Shown here: positions 1 through 12,090 of the stretch, in pieces
Numbering within the stretch: position 1 is the first letter of the stretch
How the letters are laid out: every line of letters begins with the position of its first letter
NCBI GenBank assembly: GCA_033439265.1
Contig: JAVTVX010000010.1
Location: 18,961,056 to 19,025,055 of the forward strand
Reading direction: 5' to 3'
DNA from: Dillenia suffruticosa
Lineage: Eukaryota; Streptophyta; Magnoliopsida; Dilleniales; Dilleniaceae
DNA: 64,000 nt
Position numbers and translations under genes: made by a program
The notes under the pieces: generated by a model
The model's database searches: none
Told to the model about the DNA's origin: nothing
Seen by the model: the letters and a program-made list of their open reading frames with translations, nothing else

Positions 1-1267
1 ATGTTGTTCTGGATGACTAGTTATTGGCAACTTTGTTATCTTATCCTTTCTCACTATAATGGAGGTATCAGAGGCCTTGAGTTATCTCTGCTCTCACCAT
101 AATGGAGGTATAAGAGACCTTGTGTTCTCTCTGCTTTGTAACTATAATGAATGTTAAATTTACTTCTACCTTGTTTTTCTAAGTTATCACTAAATCAACT
201 TCAATTGGCATTTACACTCTTAATTTGGTTAGTCTATATAATAATTTAGCATCCACATCAAATACCAAACTATTTGCCCCAGAATTTTGGTGTATGTTCC
301 TGAATCTGCAGGTTGGAGCTGGTTCTGAGTTATCAAGAACGTTGTTATCTCCTACCTGATTATTAAAATGAATGTTGAGTTCATTTCTAAATTATAATCG
401 AAGTCAATTTCTATGATGTGATTACTAGCTTTTGTACACATATACTCAATATATTTTGTTAAGATAGGATTAGAAATAAAAAGATACAAACTAAGTTAAG
501 AGTGAGTTCAATTGTAGATAAAATGAGAGAGTATCGTCTAATATGAGTTGGACATGTGCAACGAAGACTCAAAAATGCACTAGTTAGGAGGAGAGAGATC
601 TTAAATGTAGGAGATTTAGCAAAATGTTGGGATACACCATTGAAAATCTGGATACATGTTATTTGTAAAGATATGAGTGTTAATGGTGTTGTTGAGGAGA
701 TGACTTTAGACAAAAATAAGTGGCACAGGAAAATCCGAATTATTTGAATTATTATTATTATTAAGTTTTGATGGATAGCTTATTTTCTCTATTTTTGCTT
801 TCAAAATTTAATCCCAAAATTTGGGATTAAAACTCGGTTTTTTGTTGTTGTTGTTGTTGTATTGTAACTAATATTGTTAACTTATGTGATTTGATACTTG
901 TCTTTATACATGTAGTTTCATTATTTTATATTCATATATTAACTTTTAGACTTTGCCCCATCTTTGGTCCAGGATATTAGAGAATTACTAATCTGCATTT
1001 GGGTTGAGAGGTTATGGTAATTATAAAAGTCTGTACTACTTTTTCCCCCTATGGATACTTAGAGAACAATTTCCTGGAATGCTTATTTACCCTAGTTTAG
1101 GTAATAAGCTCTCCAATTTTGCATCTTCTTGTTGTCTGCCTTTTCTGATTGTGAGTTATTGTCTGGACATTAATTCTATTGGGTGTGTTTTTTGTGTTTG
1201 TGTGTATTTTGGCATTCTGTGGGATCAGAATTACTGTACTGTGCACCTGATTTTCTTTATGGTCCAG
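1..1267 (+). other. Intron of the E1 gene (5' part outside window)
   Basis: No reading frame here matches the N-terminal part of ubiquitin E1. The first recognisable exon begins at 1268 after a CAG acceptor, so this stretch is read as one long intron (at least 1.27 kb) whose donor lies upstream of the window. It contains an RTE-type LINE remnant and short AT-rich sequence. A short imperfect direct repeat containing 'ataatggaggtat' occurs at about 55-68 and 100-112. Confidence 0.6.
490..862 (+). mobile_element. RTE-type LINE 3' end (remnant)
   Basis: Translation of about 500-747 gives the degenerate end of a plant RTE-class reverse-transcriptase polyprotein: a 'GHVQRR' motif, then 'ICKDM', then 'MTLDKNKWHRKIRII' and a stop. 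This corresponds to the usual 'FGHVQRR ... KDM ... ALDRNxWRxRI' ending of these elements. There is an in-frame stop just before GHVQRR, so the copy is dead. The 3' end has ATT repeats and a TTG repeat at about 843-860, the simple-repeat tail typical of plant RTE elements. It lies in the sense orientation inside the E1 intron. Confidence 0.65.
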
Positions 1268-4200
1268 GCTGTTGTGTTTACTGATATCAGCATTGAGAAA
1301 GCCATTGAATTCAATGATTACTGCCACAATCATCAGCCTCCTATTTCCTTCATCAAGTCTGAAGTCAGAGGACTTTTTGGTAGTGTATTTTGTGACTTCG
1401 GCCCTGAATTTACTGTGGTTGATGTTGATGGGGAGGAGCCACACACCGGTATAATTGCATCTATCAGCAATGACTGCCCTGCCCTAGTGTCCTGTGTTGA
1501 TGATGAAAGACTTGAGTTTCAGGATGGTGATCTAGTTGTGTTCTCAGAGGTCCGTGGAATGACAGAACTGAATGATGGAAAGCCAAGGAAAATTAAGAAT
1601 GCAAGGCCCTACTCTTTCACTCTCGAGGACGATACAACAGGTTACGGAACATATGAGAGAGGTGGTATTGTCACCCAGGTTAAACAGCCTAAGGTTTTGA
1701 ATTTCAAGCCATTGAGAGAAGCACTTAAAGATCCTGGGGATTTCCTTTTGAGTGATTTCTCCAAGTTTGATCGTCCACCTCTTCTACACTTGGCTTTCCA
1801 GGCACTAGACAAGTATGTGGCCGAGGTGGGCCAGTTTCCTGTTGCTGGCTCCAAGGATGATGCAGAGAAGCTGGTATCTTTAGCCACCGACATCAATGAG
1901 AGCTTGGGGGAAGGGCGATTGGAAGATGTTAACCCAAAACTTTTGCGGCATTTTGCCTTTGGATCCAGGGCTGTTTTAAATCCCATGGCTGCAATGTTTG
2001 GTGGTATCGTAGGTCAGGAGGTCATGAAGGCATGCTCTGGAAAGTTTCACCCTCTATTCCAGGTTAGTATGTGCGGTATGCACATCTGGTTACTTGAGAA
2101 ACTAAGGAATCCTTTCTGGCCTAGTCAAGACTTACCACCTTAATCAATTTCATTTTACAAAACTGTTTGGCTTCTCAATCAGAAGCCGATAGTTTTATTC
2201 TTCTGAGAAAGCTTTTCAGAGCACATACCCTGCCTCATCGATCTGTAGCTTGCAATTGTTCGGTTAAATCAGAAAATTTTTACTTGCTTTCATTTTTTAT
2301 CAAGCTCGCCTAAAACTTGTTTTTTTTTTTTTCTTCCCCGCTGATGCTCATGCAGTTTTTCTACTTCGATTCGGTTGAGTCTCTTCCTACAGAATCACTG
2401 GATTCTAGTGATTTCAAGCCGCATAATTGCCGCTATGATGCTCAAATTTCTGTCTTTGGTTCAAAGCTCCAACAGAAGCTAGAGGATGCAAAGGTTTTTA
2501 TGGTAGGATCTGGTGCTCTAGGTTGTGAGTTTTTGAAAAATCTTGCTCTTATGGGAGTTTCATGTGGTAGTCAAGGGAAGCTAACTATTACAGATGATGA
2601 CGTTATTGAAAAGAGTAACCTCAGCAGACAGTTTCTCTTCCGTGATTGGAACATTGGTCAGGCCAAATCCAGTGTGGCTGCTTCTGCTGCTGTGTCAATT
2701 AATCCTCGTTTGCACGTTGAAGCTTTGCAGAACCGAGTTGGTCCTGAGACTGAGAATGTTTTTGATGATGCTTTCTGGGAAAACTTGAGTGTTGTTATCA
2801 ATGCACTAGACAATATCAATGCTCGGCTTTATGTTGATCAGAGGTGTTTATATTTCCAGAAGCCACTACTTGAATCAGGTACTTTGGGTGCCAAATGCAA
2901 TACGCAAATGGTTATTCCTCATCTCACTGAAAATTATGGTGCCTCAAGAGACCCACCTGAGAAACAAGCTCCTATGTGCACTGTTCACTCGTTTCCCCAC
3001 AATATTGACCATTGCCTGACATGGGCACGATCCGAGTTTGAGGGTTTAGTTGAGAAAACACCAGCAGAAGTGAATGCTTATCTATCCAACCCTGGTGAAT
3101 ATACCTCTTCAATGAGGAACGCTGGTGATGCCCAGGCTAGGGATAATTTGGAGCGTGTTATTGAGTGCCTTGACAGGGAAAGATGCGAAACGTTCCAGGA
3201 TTGTGTCACATGGGCCCGTCTAAAGTAATTCTGTATCCAATGACCTTTTTTTTTTTTCATTTGTTTCATTCTTATAATATTTATTTATGATTTGATTCTG
3301 ACGCCTGAATCTGATGTAATCAGGTTTGAGGACTATTTTTCGAACCGTGTGAAGCAGCTGACTTATACATTTCCTGAAGATGCTGCAACAAGTACTGGGG
3401 CACTATTCTGGTCGGCACCAAAGAGATTCCCCCATCCATTGCAGTTTTCTACCTCGGACCTTACTCATATCCACTTTGTTATGGCAGCATCAATTCTAAG
3501 GGCAGAAACATTTGGCATTCCAATACCTGATTGGGCCAAGAATCCTAAGAAGGTGATTGAAGCTGTTGATAAAGTAATCGTACCAGAATTTCAGCCAAAG
3601 AAAGATGTGAATATTGTTACAGATGAGAAGGCTACCAGCCTTGCTACTGCATCTGTAGATGATGCAGCCGTGATCAACGAATTAATCAAAAAGTTGGAGC
3701 TCTGTACTGCAAATCTGCCAGCTGGCTTCAGGATGAAGCCTATTCAATTTGAGAAGGTATGTATTTCTGTTAATTGAGAACTGTAGTTTCTAATGTTTAC
3801 TGTAATTTAATTGAGGATGCAAACGCTTGCTGATGCATGACCAAAACATGGTAAGTTGTTCATTTGACAATTCAATTTATGGATTCAGCTTTTACATTGG
3901 TTTTTCATTTGACATCAACATGACATCATTAGTGTAAAAAAAATGTGGTAATCCAAGGGTCACTGCTTATGGATGAGTGATTTAAACTGATCTGCATGTA
4001 TCAGTTTGATGTGAAGTGTATTGTCCGAAACTTGCTTATCACTATCTGATTTCATCCTGGTCGTTTAGAGACAAGTAGTAGTAGAAAGAAGCTTGGAAGA
4101 CACCATGTTTCATGAATGTTATTTTTGAATACCATGTATTGTTGTGTAGAAATACTTGAATTGTGTATTTTACTTGAAAAAATGTTGCAATTACTTGACA

Positions 4201-4816
4201 CAATCCTGGAAATGTGCAGGATGATGATACAAACTATCACATGGACTTGATAGCCGGACTTGCCAACATGAGGGCAAGGAATTACAGTATTCCAGAAGTT
4301 GACAAGTTGAAAGCCAAATTTATTGCTGGAAGAATAATTCCTGCAATTGCAACCTCCACTGCCATGGCAACAGGTCTTGTTTGTCTGGAGCTTTACAAGG
4401 TTTTGGATGGAGGGCGTAAGCTGGAGGACCACCGCAACACATTTGCCAATCTGGCACTCCCTCTGTTCTCCATGGCTGAGCCAGTACCTCCTAAGGTCAT
4501 TAAGCACCAGGATTTGAGTTGGACCGTTTGGGACCGGTGGATACTGAAAGACAATCCTACCCTGAGGGAGCTCCTTAAGTGGTTGAAGGATAAGGGGCTG
4601 AATGCGTATAGCATTTCTGTTGGTAGCTGCCTGCTTTATAATAGTCTGATCCCTAGGCACAAAGAGCGGATGGACAAAAAGGTAGTGGATCTGGCAAAGG
4701 AAGTTGCAAAGGTGGAACTGCCACCATATCGTCGACACCTGGATGTTGTTGTGGCGTGTGAAGATGATGAGGACAATGACGTAGACATACCTCTGGTATC
4801 CATTTATTTCCGGTAG
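1268..4816 (+). CDS. UBA1: Ubiquitin-activating enzyme E1 (5' partial)
   Basis: E1 adenylates the ubiquitin C-terminus with ATP, takes it onto its catalytic cysteine as a thioester and passes it to E2 enzymes, in cytosol and nucleus. Visible exons are 1268-2062, 2356-3224, 3324-3756 and 4220-4816. They join in frame to about 897 residues; plant E1s are about 1,080-1,100, so roughly 190 N-terminal residues lie upstream. Seen in order: the end of the inactive adenylation half with '[20 protein letters not shown]', the active adenylation domain with '[19 protein letters not shown]' and 'NLSRQFLFR', the catalytic cysteine in '[13 protein letters not shown]', and the C-terminal ubiquitin-fold domain ending '[10 protein letters not shown]'. 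All key motifs are intact and no frame break is seen. UBA1 and UBA2 cannot be separated here; the symbol means the plant UBA1/UBA2 family. Confidence 0.97.
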
Positions 4817-5239
4817 GTAGATTCTACGGTGGGATGAGAGACTGCTGTCTTAGGACATGAACGCTTGCTCTTTTAAGTCTCAAATGGTCCTTGATTCAAT
4901 CGCTACTGGATAACAGTATGCAGAAAGGATTTGTTGACAATAGCATCACATCTGATACACAAACCGGAAGAAAGATTTTATTGCGTTATCACTTGCGCGT
5001 TGTTTGCTGCTTAAATAATATATCAACCATGTTCACATTTGGTCCTATTGTGTTTTAGAGTTGTGCCCTATGTATTTTTTGGTTTCTGGAATATTCCCTA
5101 TTGACTTCAGAGTGCGGATTGCTAAGCCTTAACCAGTGTTGGTGCCGGGGCCTAGAGGAGGTTATATCAACTTGTTCTGGTTTTCAGTGATTCTGGTGTC
5201 ATCTGTAAGTTGATGCGCCTTCTGTAGTCGCAGGTTTTG

Positions 5240-5600
5240 CTGGCCTATGTTGGGCCCAAAGTTGTCTCAATCTGGCCGGTGAGGTCCAACCACCTCCCGT
5301 CGTACATGGCCGTATGGACCACAAACGTCCCGGGTCCGGTTAATGTACTTACATTGGGCAGATTGAATTCATCCTCGCCCTGGCCCAATAGTATCTTCAC
5401 TGGGCCTACACTGCCGAATCTTATCCGTCCAGCCTATACACATCCAAGGCATAGAAGGTCCTAAAGCATGTATAGGTCCATTTATCAACTCTGGCTTCAG
5501 GCTTTTCTTGGCCATAAAGGCCCAAATGACCGAGAACATGTGCCTCCAGTCTTGATTTGCAGGCCCACTCAAGGCCCCAGATCGGCGACAGGCCTCAAGA
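5240..5600. other. GGCC-rich island with repeated TGGGCC/GGCCCA-type motifs
   Basis: In an otherwise AT-rich intergenic stretch, GGCC occurs about ten times in 360 bases, often as TGGGCC or GGCCCA. These resemble plant site II elements bound by TCP factors. No convincing gene start follows. It could be a relic promoter or part of a decayed repeat. Confidence 0.4.
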
Positions 5601-6827
5601 ATCGTATTAAATATCTTCTACTACTGCTTACTTCAATCTTTTTTTTTTTTCTTTTGGGTTCATGGTTTGAACTCGAGGTGCACCTAATTTTCAAGAACCC
5701 CAGTCCCGGTATCATCCACTATTTAATTTACTAATAAACCAGCCTCATGAAGCGTGGAAAAGTGCATACTAATCTCCAGGATATTATAAATTAGAATATC
5801 TGAATCCCAGCATCGTCCACTTGTTAATTTGCTAAACTAGCTTTTCAGTATGTCCGGCAACATTCACTAGTACTTGTTAGGAGATTCAATTTGTATTATT
5901 CAAGAAGTAGCACCATAGCAAACTAAATTTCCAGATAAAAAGTTTATCTGTCCACATCGTGATATTCACCATAAGCACTAACGAGATCCCAAACACTCCC
6001 TTTATATGACAAAAGCTACTCCTGGTTTTTCCTGTTGCACATGCTGTTACCTGAATCATCTTATATTGCCTATGTATAGACATGCATGATTTCGCCTTTG
6101 TGTCATCTTATATTGCCTATTGCACACTGAAATAGAATAAATTGTTTCCGGCGATTTGTTCAGAAGAGTTGATGACAGATCAATGTGAGCCACATCAATC
6201 CAAGTAATGCTTATTCATAAGAAAAACACTTTGTGGACAATTACATCAGCGGCAAGAGAAAAGTTCCCTTAATTTTGGAAAGAAGGGGTTAGTACACAGG
6301 TAAATCAGGAAAGTATTCAAGATGTAACGCTGGACAACTACCTCAACCAGATAACAGCATTCTTTAATACTGAATGGAACAGTGCTTAACCTGAACTATA
6401 GCAAAACTAATGTTCAACAAAAGGATAACTGACCGAAAACTTGTGAAGAGACATAATCATAGCATAGCTTCCTCTATTATCGCTAATTATCGATGAAAGG
6501 ACCACATATTTTAGACGGCCAAGATCGCTTGAGAAGGGGATTGCTTTGGCACAAATCCCACATGGAACAGTGCATGCAAGTTGGGCACAATGGAGACCCG
6601 TTCCGGGGCTCGGTTGCGCGAGCTTGTAACCGAAGCTGGGGCATTAAGGTGTTTGAAGATTGATTGGTTTGGTGCAGCGGGTAGGGCCCGTGGGGTAAAA
6701 TGCTGGCTCGCTTCACAGAGCAGCGAACACCTCCGCCCTCGTCGGTGGAAGGATTACGGGCCGGTTCTTCGCAGGTCCATCAACGCCCTCTGACCCGCTC
6801 TCAAACCCACAGCTGCCTTTTTTGCTC

Positions 6828-6947
6828 CTTCCTCCATTTTCTCACTCTACCATTTCTCCCTCCTTTTCTCTCTCTCCCTTTTTCCTCCTTTCTCTCGCTC
6901 TTCAATCTCTCTCCCTGTCTTTTTCTTCTCTCTCTGTCTCTGTCTTG
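6828..6947 (+). other. Long polypyrimidine (CT-rich) tract
   Basis: About 120 bases made almost only of C and T on the + strand. Such tracts are common in plant promoters and 5' leaders, but no coding sequence that I can recognise follows. A GC-richer stretch with a 70-codon open frame (6581-6793) lies just before it. Confidence 0.45.
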
Positions 6948-7086
6948 AAGGACATAGAAGTGGAAACAGAGAAAATCATATTAGAGTTTCCGTAGTGGAC
7001 TGCGTTCAAACGAAGGTTTCTGTGCCGATTCTTCATTCTTCGCATCTGGAAATCCTGAAAGAAAACTTCTCGCCAAGCATGTCTCA

Positions 7087-7118
<32 letters not shown>

Positions 7119-10100
7119 AATCAGCTTTGGATGCATTCAACTGTACTCAAATTGCTGGTCTAGAACTTAATTAGGGTTTGTCAGGTTGGAACTTTGGGCA
7201 AAATTTTGGCTTTCATAGTGGGCCGGCATGAATGTGCAACCAAGGTCAAACAAGTTCCACTGCCCGATGGAAGGACAAGATAATCATCCCGATTGTACGA
7301 AATCATGTGGGTTTTCCATCTGTCCAATCCACCGGCAGTTTTTACTTTTAGAAAATTAATTGAAACTCAGCTCAGAACCAAACCGGTGACAAATGTATAG
7401 TATGTGTAATCTATTATGTTATATAAGTAGTTTCGAGGTTCGAGGGAAGCCATTGTTCTATTTTCTCTCCGCATTCTTTCGGAACAGAACATAACCGAAC
7501 TGGAAAGCTCGCCTCTCATCTTTTTCTCTCTCCCTCCTCATTCGCTTCTCATCCATCCTGCCCCTTCTCTCTTCTGATTGCAGCAACCATGGGTTTAACC
7601 CAGAGACAGTTCTCAGATTACAAAAGAAAAAAGACCAAATTTCTCTCCTGGGAAATTTTCTACTAGAGAAGTTGAGCAACACAAGAAAGTTATTTTTTCC
7701 CTTCCCTATTTTCTGGTCATTAATATTTTTGCAGAAACCATTTTAAAGCAACCAGGTCAGCCACCTCAACCCTCATTTTAAAGGAAGATTTAGCAATTCA
7801 AATTTAGGCTTATCGGCATATTTACTCTATAAGATAAAACCATACCCTTGGCAACATGTATTGGATTGACCTACGAAATCAATGAGCTCATATGGTAACC
7901 ATGTGCCGGCATGCAGTTTAGAATCAGATGACACCATTAATACCCAATACCAAAGAATCTTGCGTGCATGCGAGTGGACACTTAAGAGAGTGAATAAAGT
8001 TGATAGAAATGAAAAACCACTTCAAGAACACATTGTAAGATTGACACAAGATTCATGTTATTGCAAAGACAGGCTCATATACCTTCAAATTGGATTGAGA
8101 CAGCGCAACAATTCCAGTTGCCTTCCACCTTTCTACCCGTTTCTTCGGGATGAAGACAGTGCAATAGTCTGTTCTCCGCTCACGGAGGGTTCTGCAGCAG
8201 CTTCCGTCCTAATATTCATTCGCAACGGTGATCGGACCATCCTGTTCATCAATTTTCAAGGATTGCAGCAGAAATTGAATTCGAATTCGACCCAGAATTT
8301 GTTATTTATCACCCATTAATATAAAATTTTGATTTCTCTTGTATCTTGAATCATCGACTCAGAACACTTTTGAAGCGCGGTTTCACCACTTAACATATAA
8401 AGGATTGGTGTTTGGTATTGTAGCAAAATATTAACAAAGATTTGAAATTAAGTTCCTTTTCGACCACACTTTAAATAACTATTTTTAAAGATAAAGCATT
8501 TAAATTCAGTAATTCGATTTTTTTGGGGGGCTATTTGGTAATATTAACAGAAGGGAAAAATAACTTAACATGAGCCATTTCAAAAAATTGCACTACCTTG
8601 ACTTTTATAAATTGCTAAATGCAGAAGGGAATACCAAAAAAGCACTCAAACAGGCATCTTGTTTACAATAAAATTTTTGCACTTTTGACAATAATTTCCC
8701 TCATAAAATCTTTCATTTCCTTCCACTGTCCTTAATGAATGCTTGTTAAATCTTCCCCCATTCACAAAGTCTGCAACTATACAGAGCAAGACCCACCGTC
8801 CGTCTTATCACATTCGGAAATCTAAACCAAGAGATAGGCCGAACACAATATTTATTAACAATTAGATTACTTTTGAATTGATATTTCAATTACTTCGAAA
8901 ACCCAATTTATAAAATAAAATAAAAAATTTTTCCTGATTACATAAAAGTATTTATAACCAAACACCTTTTTTTTTTTAATAAATATTTATGTATAACCAA
9001 TCATCCATGAAAATTTCTTCTTTAGAATAAAGTGATGCCAAACAAGATGTTGGTCTTATCTTGATCATAGTTTTGGATAAAAGATTTAGGCAAGTGATTT
9101 GGTCAATTCCGCGTCTCCGCATGAATTGTACCTCAAATGCTGGCGTAGTGAACCAAAGGGGACAAACAAAAACAGGGCTTTTGTGTCATTGTTGAAAGTA
9201 TGTAGCTCATGGCCCAAATGGCCCAAAAATTGCAACTTAATACCTGTTGGAAAGGCGTGGATCGTCGATGAGCTTCACCTCAAGTATTAAACAGTACTTT
9301 TCCCTTTTTATATAATAAATTCAAATTCAAATCTTAATATTTAAAAAAAAAAAAAAAAGACGTGGGCTTTGTGCCCACTCCCTCTCTCTTTTTAATTTTA
9401 ATTTTTATTTCTTTTTCACTCTTCCCTCATTCTCTATAAATCGAAACTCTTTTTTCTCTTATATTTATAATTTGAAAGATAATCTCTCTTTTAAAATTTC
9501 TCTCTCTTTTTCTATTTTTATAATATTTAGATAATCGTTTTTTTACACTCAATAGAAAAAGTTCTATCCATTATTCAATTTTATTTTTTTGATAAATTTT
9601 TCTCATCTTTCTCTCTTTTGTTCTATTACATTTTTATTTCTCTTTATCCATATTTAAATTTATACTCAAAATTTTTATAAGTTTCATTCTCTAGAATGCG
9701 ATGGTATATCATTTCTAAAAAGTTTTGTTTAGTGATAAATATTTATTCAAGAAAAGATATATTTAAACGAAAACATATAAACTCTATATATTTTTTTTTT
9801 GAGAATTTTCTTAATTCTTTCTGTTATAAAATTATTTGAGATAAATTAAAGTGAGGTTTACAAATTCCTATGATCATGGCTTGCTTGCTTTTAGAATGTG
9901 GCATTTGAGCTTAAATCCAAAAATGAATATCTATGAAGTTTAATTTTGTCTCATCAATTTTCATAAAATGTGATGATTTTGCTAATCATAATATGTCTTA
10001 TTAATGTTGATCTGAATTGAGATCGGTCTTGTTGCACATGATTACTATTTTTGGGTCCCAGGATTCAAGTTCCGTTGCCGGGATGACTTCCTAGTTCCTA

Positions 10101-10165
10101 AAAGAATGTGACAAATGATTAGATTTCATAAGAAGAATCTATGCCGGAGATGCTGCAAAGAAAAT

Positions 10166-10167
<2 letters not shown>

Positions 10168-10203
<36 letters not shown>
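10168..10203 (+). repeat. (GA)n microsatellite
   Basis: An uninterrupted GA dinucleotide run of about 17 units. Confidence 0.95.
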
Positions 10204-10206
<3 letters not shown>

Positions 10207-11406
10207 TGAGTGAGAAGGTCACAATCCTGAAAATCAACTAGAGCTAGAAAGTGAATTTTTATTACAAATTTATAAGAGTGGGCTATAAGTAAAGGAAGCA
10301 GATACCATATACAACTAACCCACCTCAGTGAGTCAACTTCACATGAGATTATGTTTCATTTTCCCTCCATCCCAAGTCTGTCTGGGGACTTGTCTTGTAA
10401 GCACAGTCTTCTTTTCTAGTCTTGTACGACTGATAAACTCATGATTAATATCAAAATACCATCCCTCTATATAGTAATACACCTGAATTATGCTTATTAA
10501 TATGAGATAAATCAAATAATTATAAATTAAATAATGATATAATAATTTATATCAACATATATTAACATGAATTATTATATTTTGACAAATTCAATAAACA
10601 TTCAATTAAAGTAGATCAAAATTAAGTTTTTTCTTTTATCTGCCATTACTCTTTTAAAGTATACGAATGGAACCGGTGAGCGCTTCCCATACATGGAGAT
10701 TGCAATTGGGACTTCATACCAAAGGGGAAAAGATATTTGTAATGGTCGCCATCAATCCACCATATCTGATTTGACGTAATTGTTTGAAAATTAAAAGGGC
10801 AAGAAATAAATCAAAGGGTTTTTGGACTTGGTTCATATTAGGTGACTTACTTAGACACGAGCTATTAGATCATTTGGCATGGAAGAGGAGAGTGAACGAA
10901 ACTATATAATATTTGTGAATATGAGGGCTTGCAAAAGGGTTTATGGAATTCCTTAGACTACGTTTGGAAGAGTTAACATAAGTAGGAAAGGACCAATTAT
11001 AAGACGGCAGGCACCGCAATCACCCATTTTTGTTAAGCCCAATTAATTTTTGGGTCATACGTGACATAATGACACTTGATTTTATCCACTTGTTGCCTTT
11101 CGGTGAAGCGACGTACAACTGGCTTATTCTCAGAATAAAATCATAATGTAATATTTATTTTTGACTTAGAATTTTAGAATACAAAATTATAATCTTTAAT
11201 GAAACAATAAATTTATATTTATAGTTTTTAAAAACTACATATATAATTTACTTTTTTAAAAGTTTTTTAAGGTAGTCGCTCTCCTTCTTTCCTTCGCCCC
11301 GGCTTGTCGGTTATTGTGTCCATTTCACGAGTTTAGGGTCAGAAAAAAGGACCCTTTTAGGGTCTCCTTCGCTCGTAATTTATTATGTATATCGTATGAG
11401 TTCATT

Positions 11407-11505
11407 AATATATTAATTACGGACAGCAGACATGGATCTTTCATTTTCTTTTACTAATAAATTAATTACGAACGACAGATATGGAACTTTCATTTTCTTA
11501 GTAGT
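11407..11505 (+). repeat. Two-copy tandem repeat, unit about 49-50 bp
   Basis: Two adjacent copies share 'attaattacg' and 'tttcattttctt' with the same spacing, differing by a few substitutions. The first copy is about 11407-11455 and the second about 11456-11505. Confidence 0.7.
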
Positions 11506-11631
11506 ACCATGAAATGATACGCATAAAGATTAGTATCACTTTTGGGAAAAACGCGTAATTAGCTTTAATTACCATGAAGATTTGCTAAGAATAAGATAGG
11601 AAAAACAAATATAAGAAAATAAATAATGAGA

Positions 11632-11637
11632 CACGTG
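11632..11637. promoter_or_regulatory. G-box CACGTG upstream of the receptor-like kinase
   Basis: A palindromic CACGTG core in the context acacgtgaca, about 455 bases before the start codon at 12091. G-boxes are bound by plant bZIP and bHLH factors. The role here is inference. Confidence 0.35.
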
Positions 11638-12090
11638 ACAAGCACGAGAGTCTTGTGGCAGAAGCACGGCGCCTATTTAGAATGGCACTGGAGTTGGACC
11701 GCCACCCAAAACTAAACCAAAGAGTCGGCGCTTGGTATACAACGAGAGAAAGTACCAACGCCGGAATTCAAACGCCCGACCAGACCAGAGCTTGAAAGAC
11801 CGGTTCATCGGCACTTGCCTCCATCTCCTACTCAACTCGCTACGAATACAAATGTTTAAAGAGAAATCCCCGAACCGCGTTTTTTCCTTTTCTGTTCAGC
11901 ACCATGTAGGTTTCTCTGCAGAGAGAAGACGCCTTTCTTTTCATCACATTTAACTCGGTCCAACACGTAACACGACTCGTCGCCGCGTTGTTTGTCGGAT
12001 TAACTCTGTCCAGCTTTCCTGTCATAAATATTCGAGAAATCTCGGAAAATTTTCTGTTTGGTTCCTTAACTTTCATTTGAAGAAAAATAG

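Larger units (their letters stand above)
4817..12090. other. Intergenic region without a recognisable gene
   Basis: About 7.3 kb between the E1 stop and the receptor-like kinase start. The first few hundred bases are probably the E1 3' UTR. The rest holds a GGCC-rich island (5240-5600), a short imperfect direct repeat (5698-5748 and 5801-5850), pyrimidine-rich stretches (6828-6947, 7080-7116), a GA microsatellite, very AT-rich DNA (8320-11600) and a short tandem duplication. Open frames at 6581-6793 (70 codons) and 7882-8319 (145 codons) match no family I recognise and lack clear splice or promoter context; they may be chance. Confidence 0.6.

Noticed and set aside
4052-4738. A 228-codon - strand frame
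   Set aside because: Antisense to the last E1 exon and intron; it crosses a real splice site and has no domain character.
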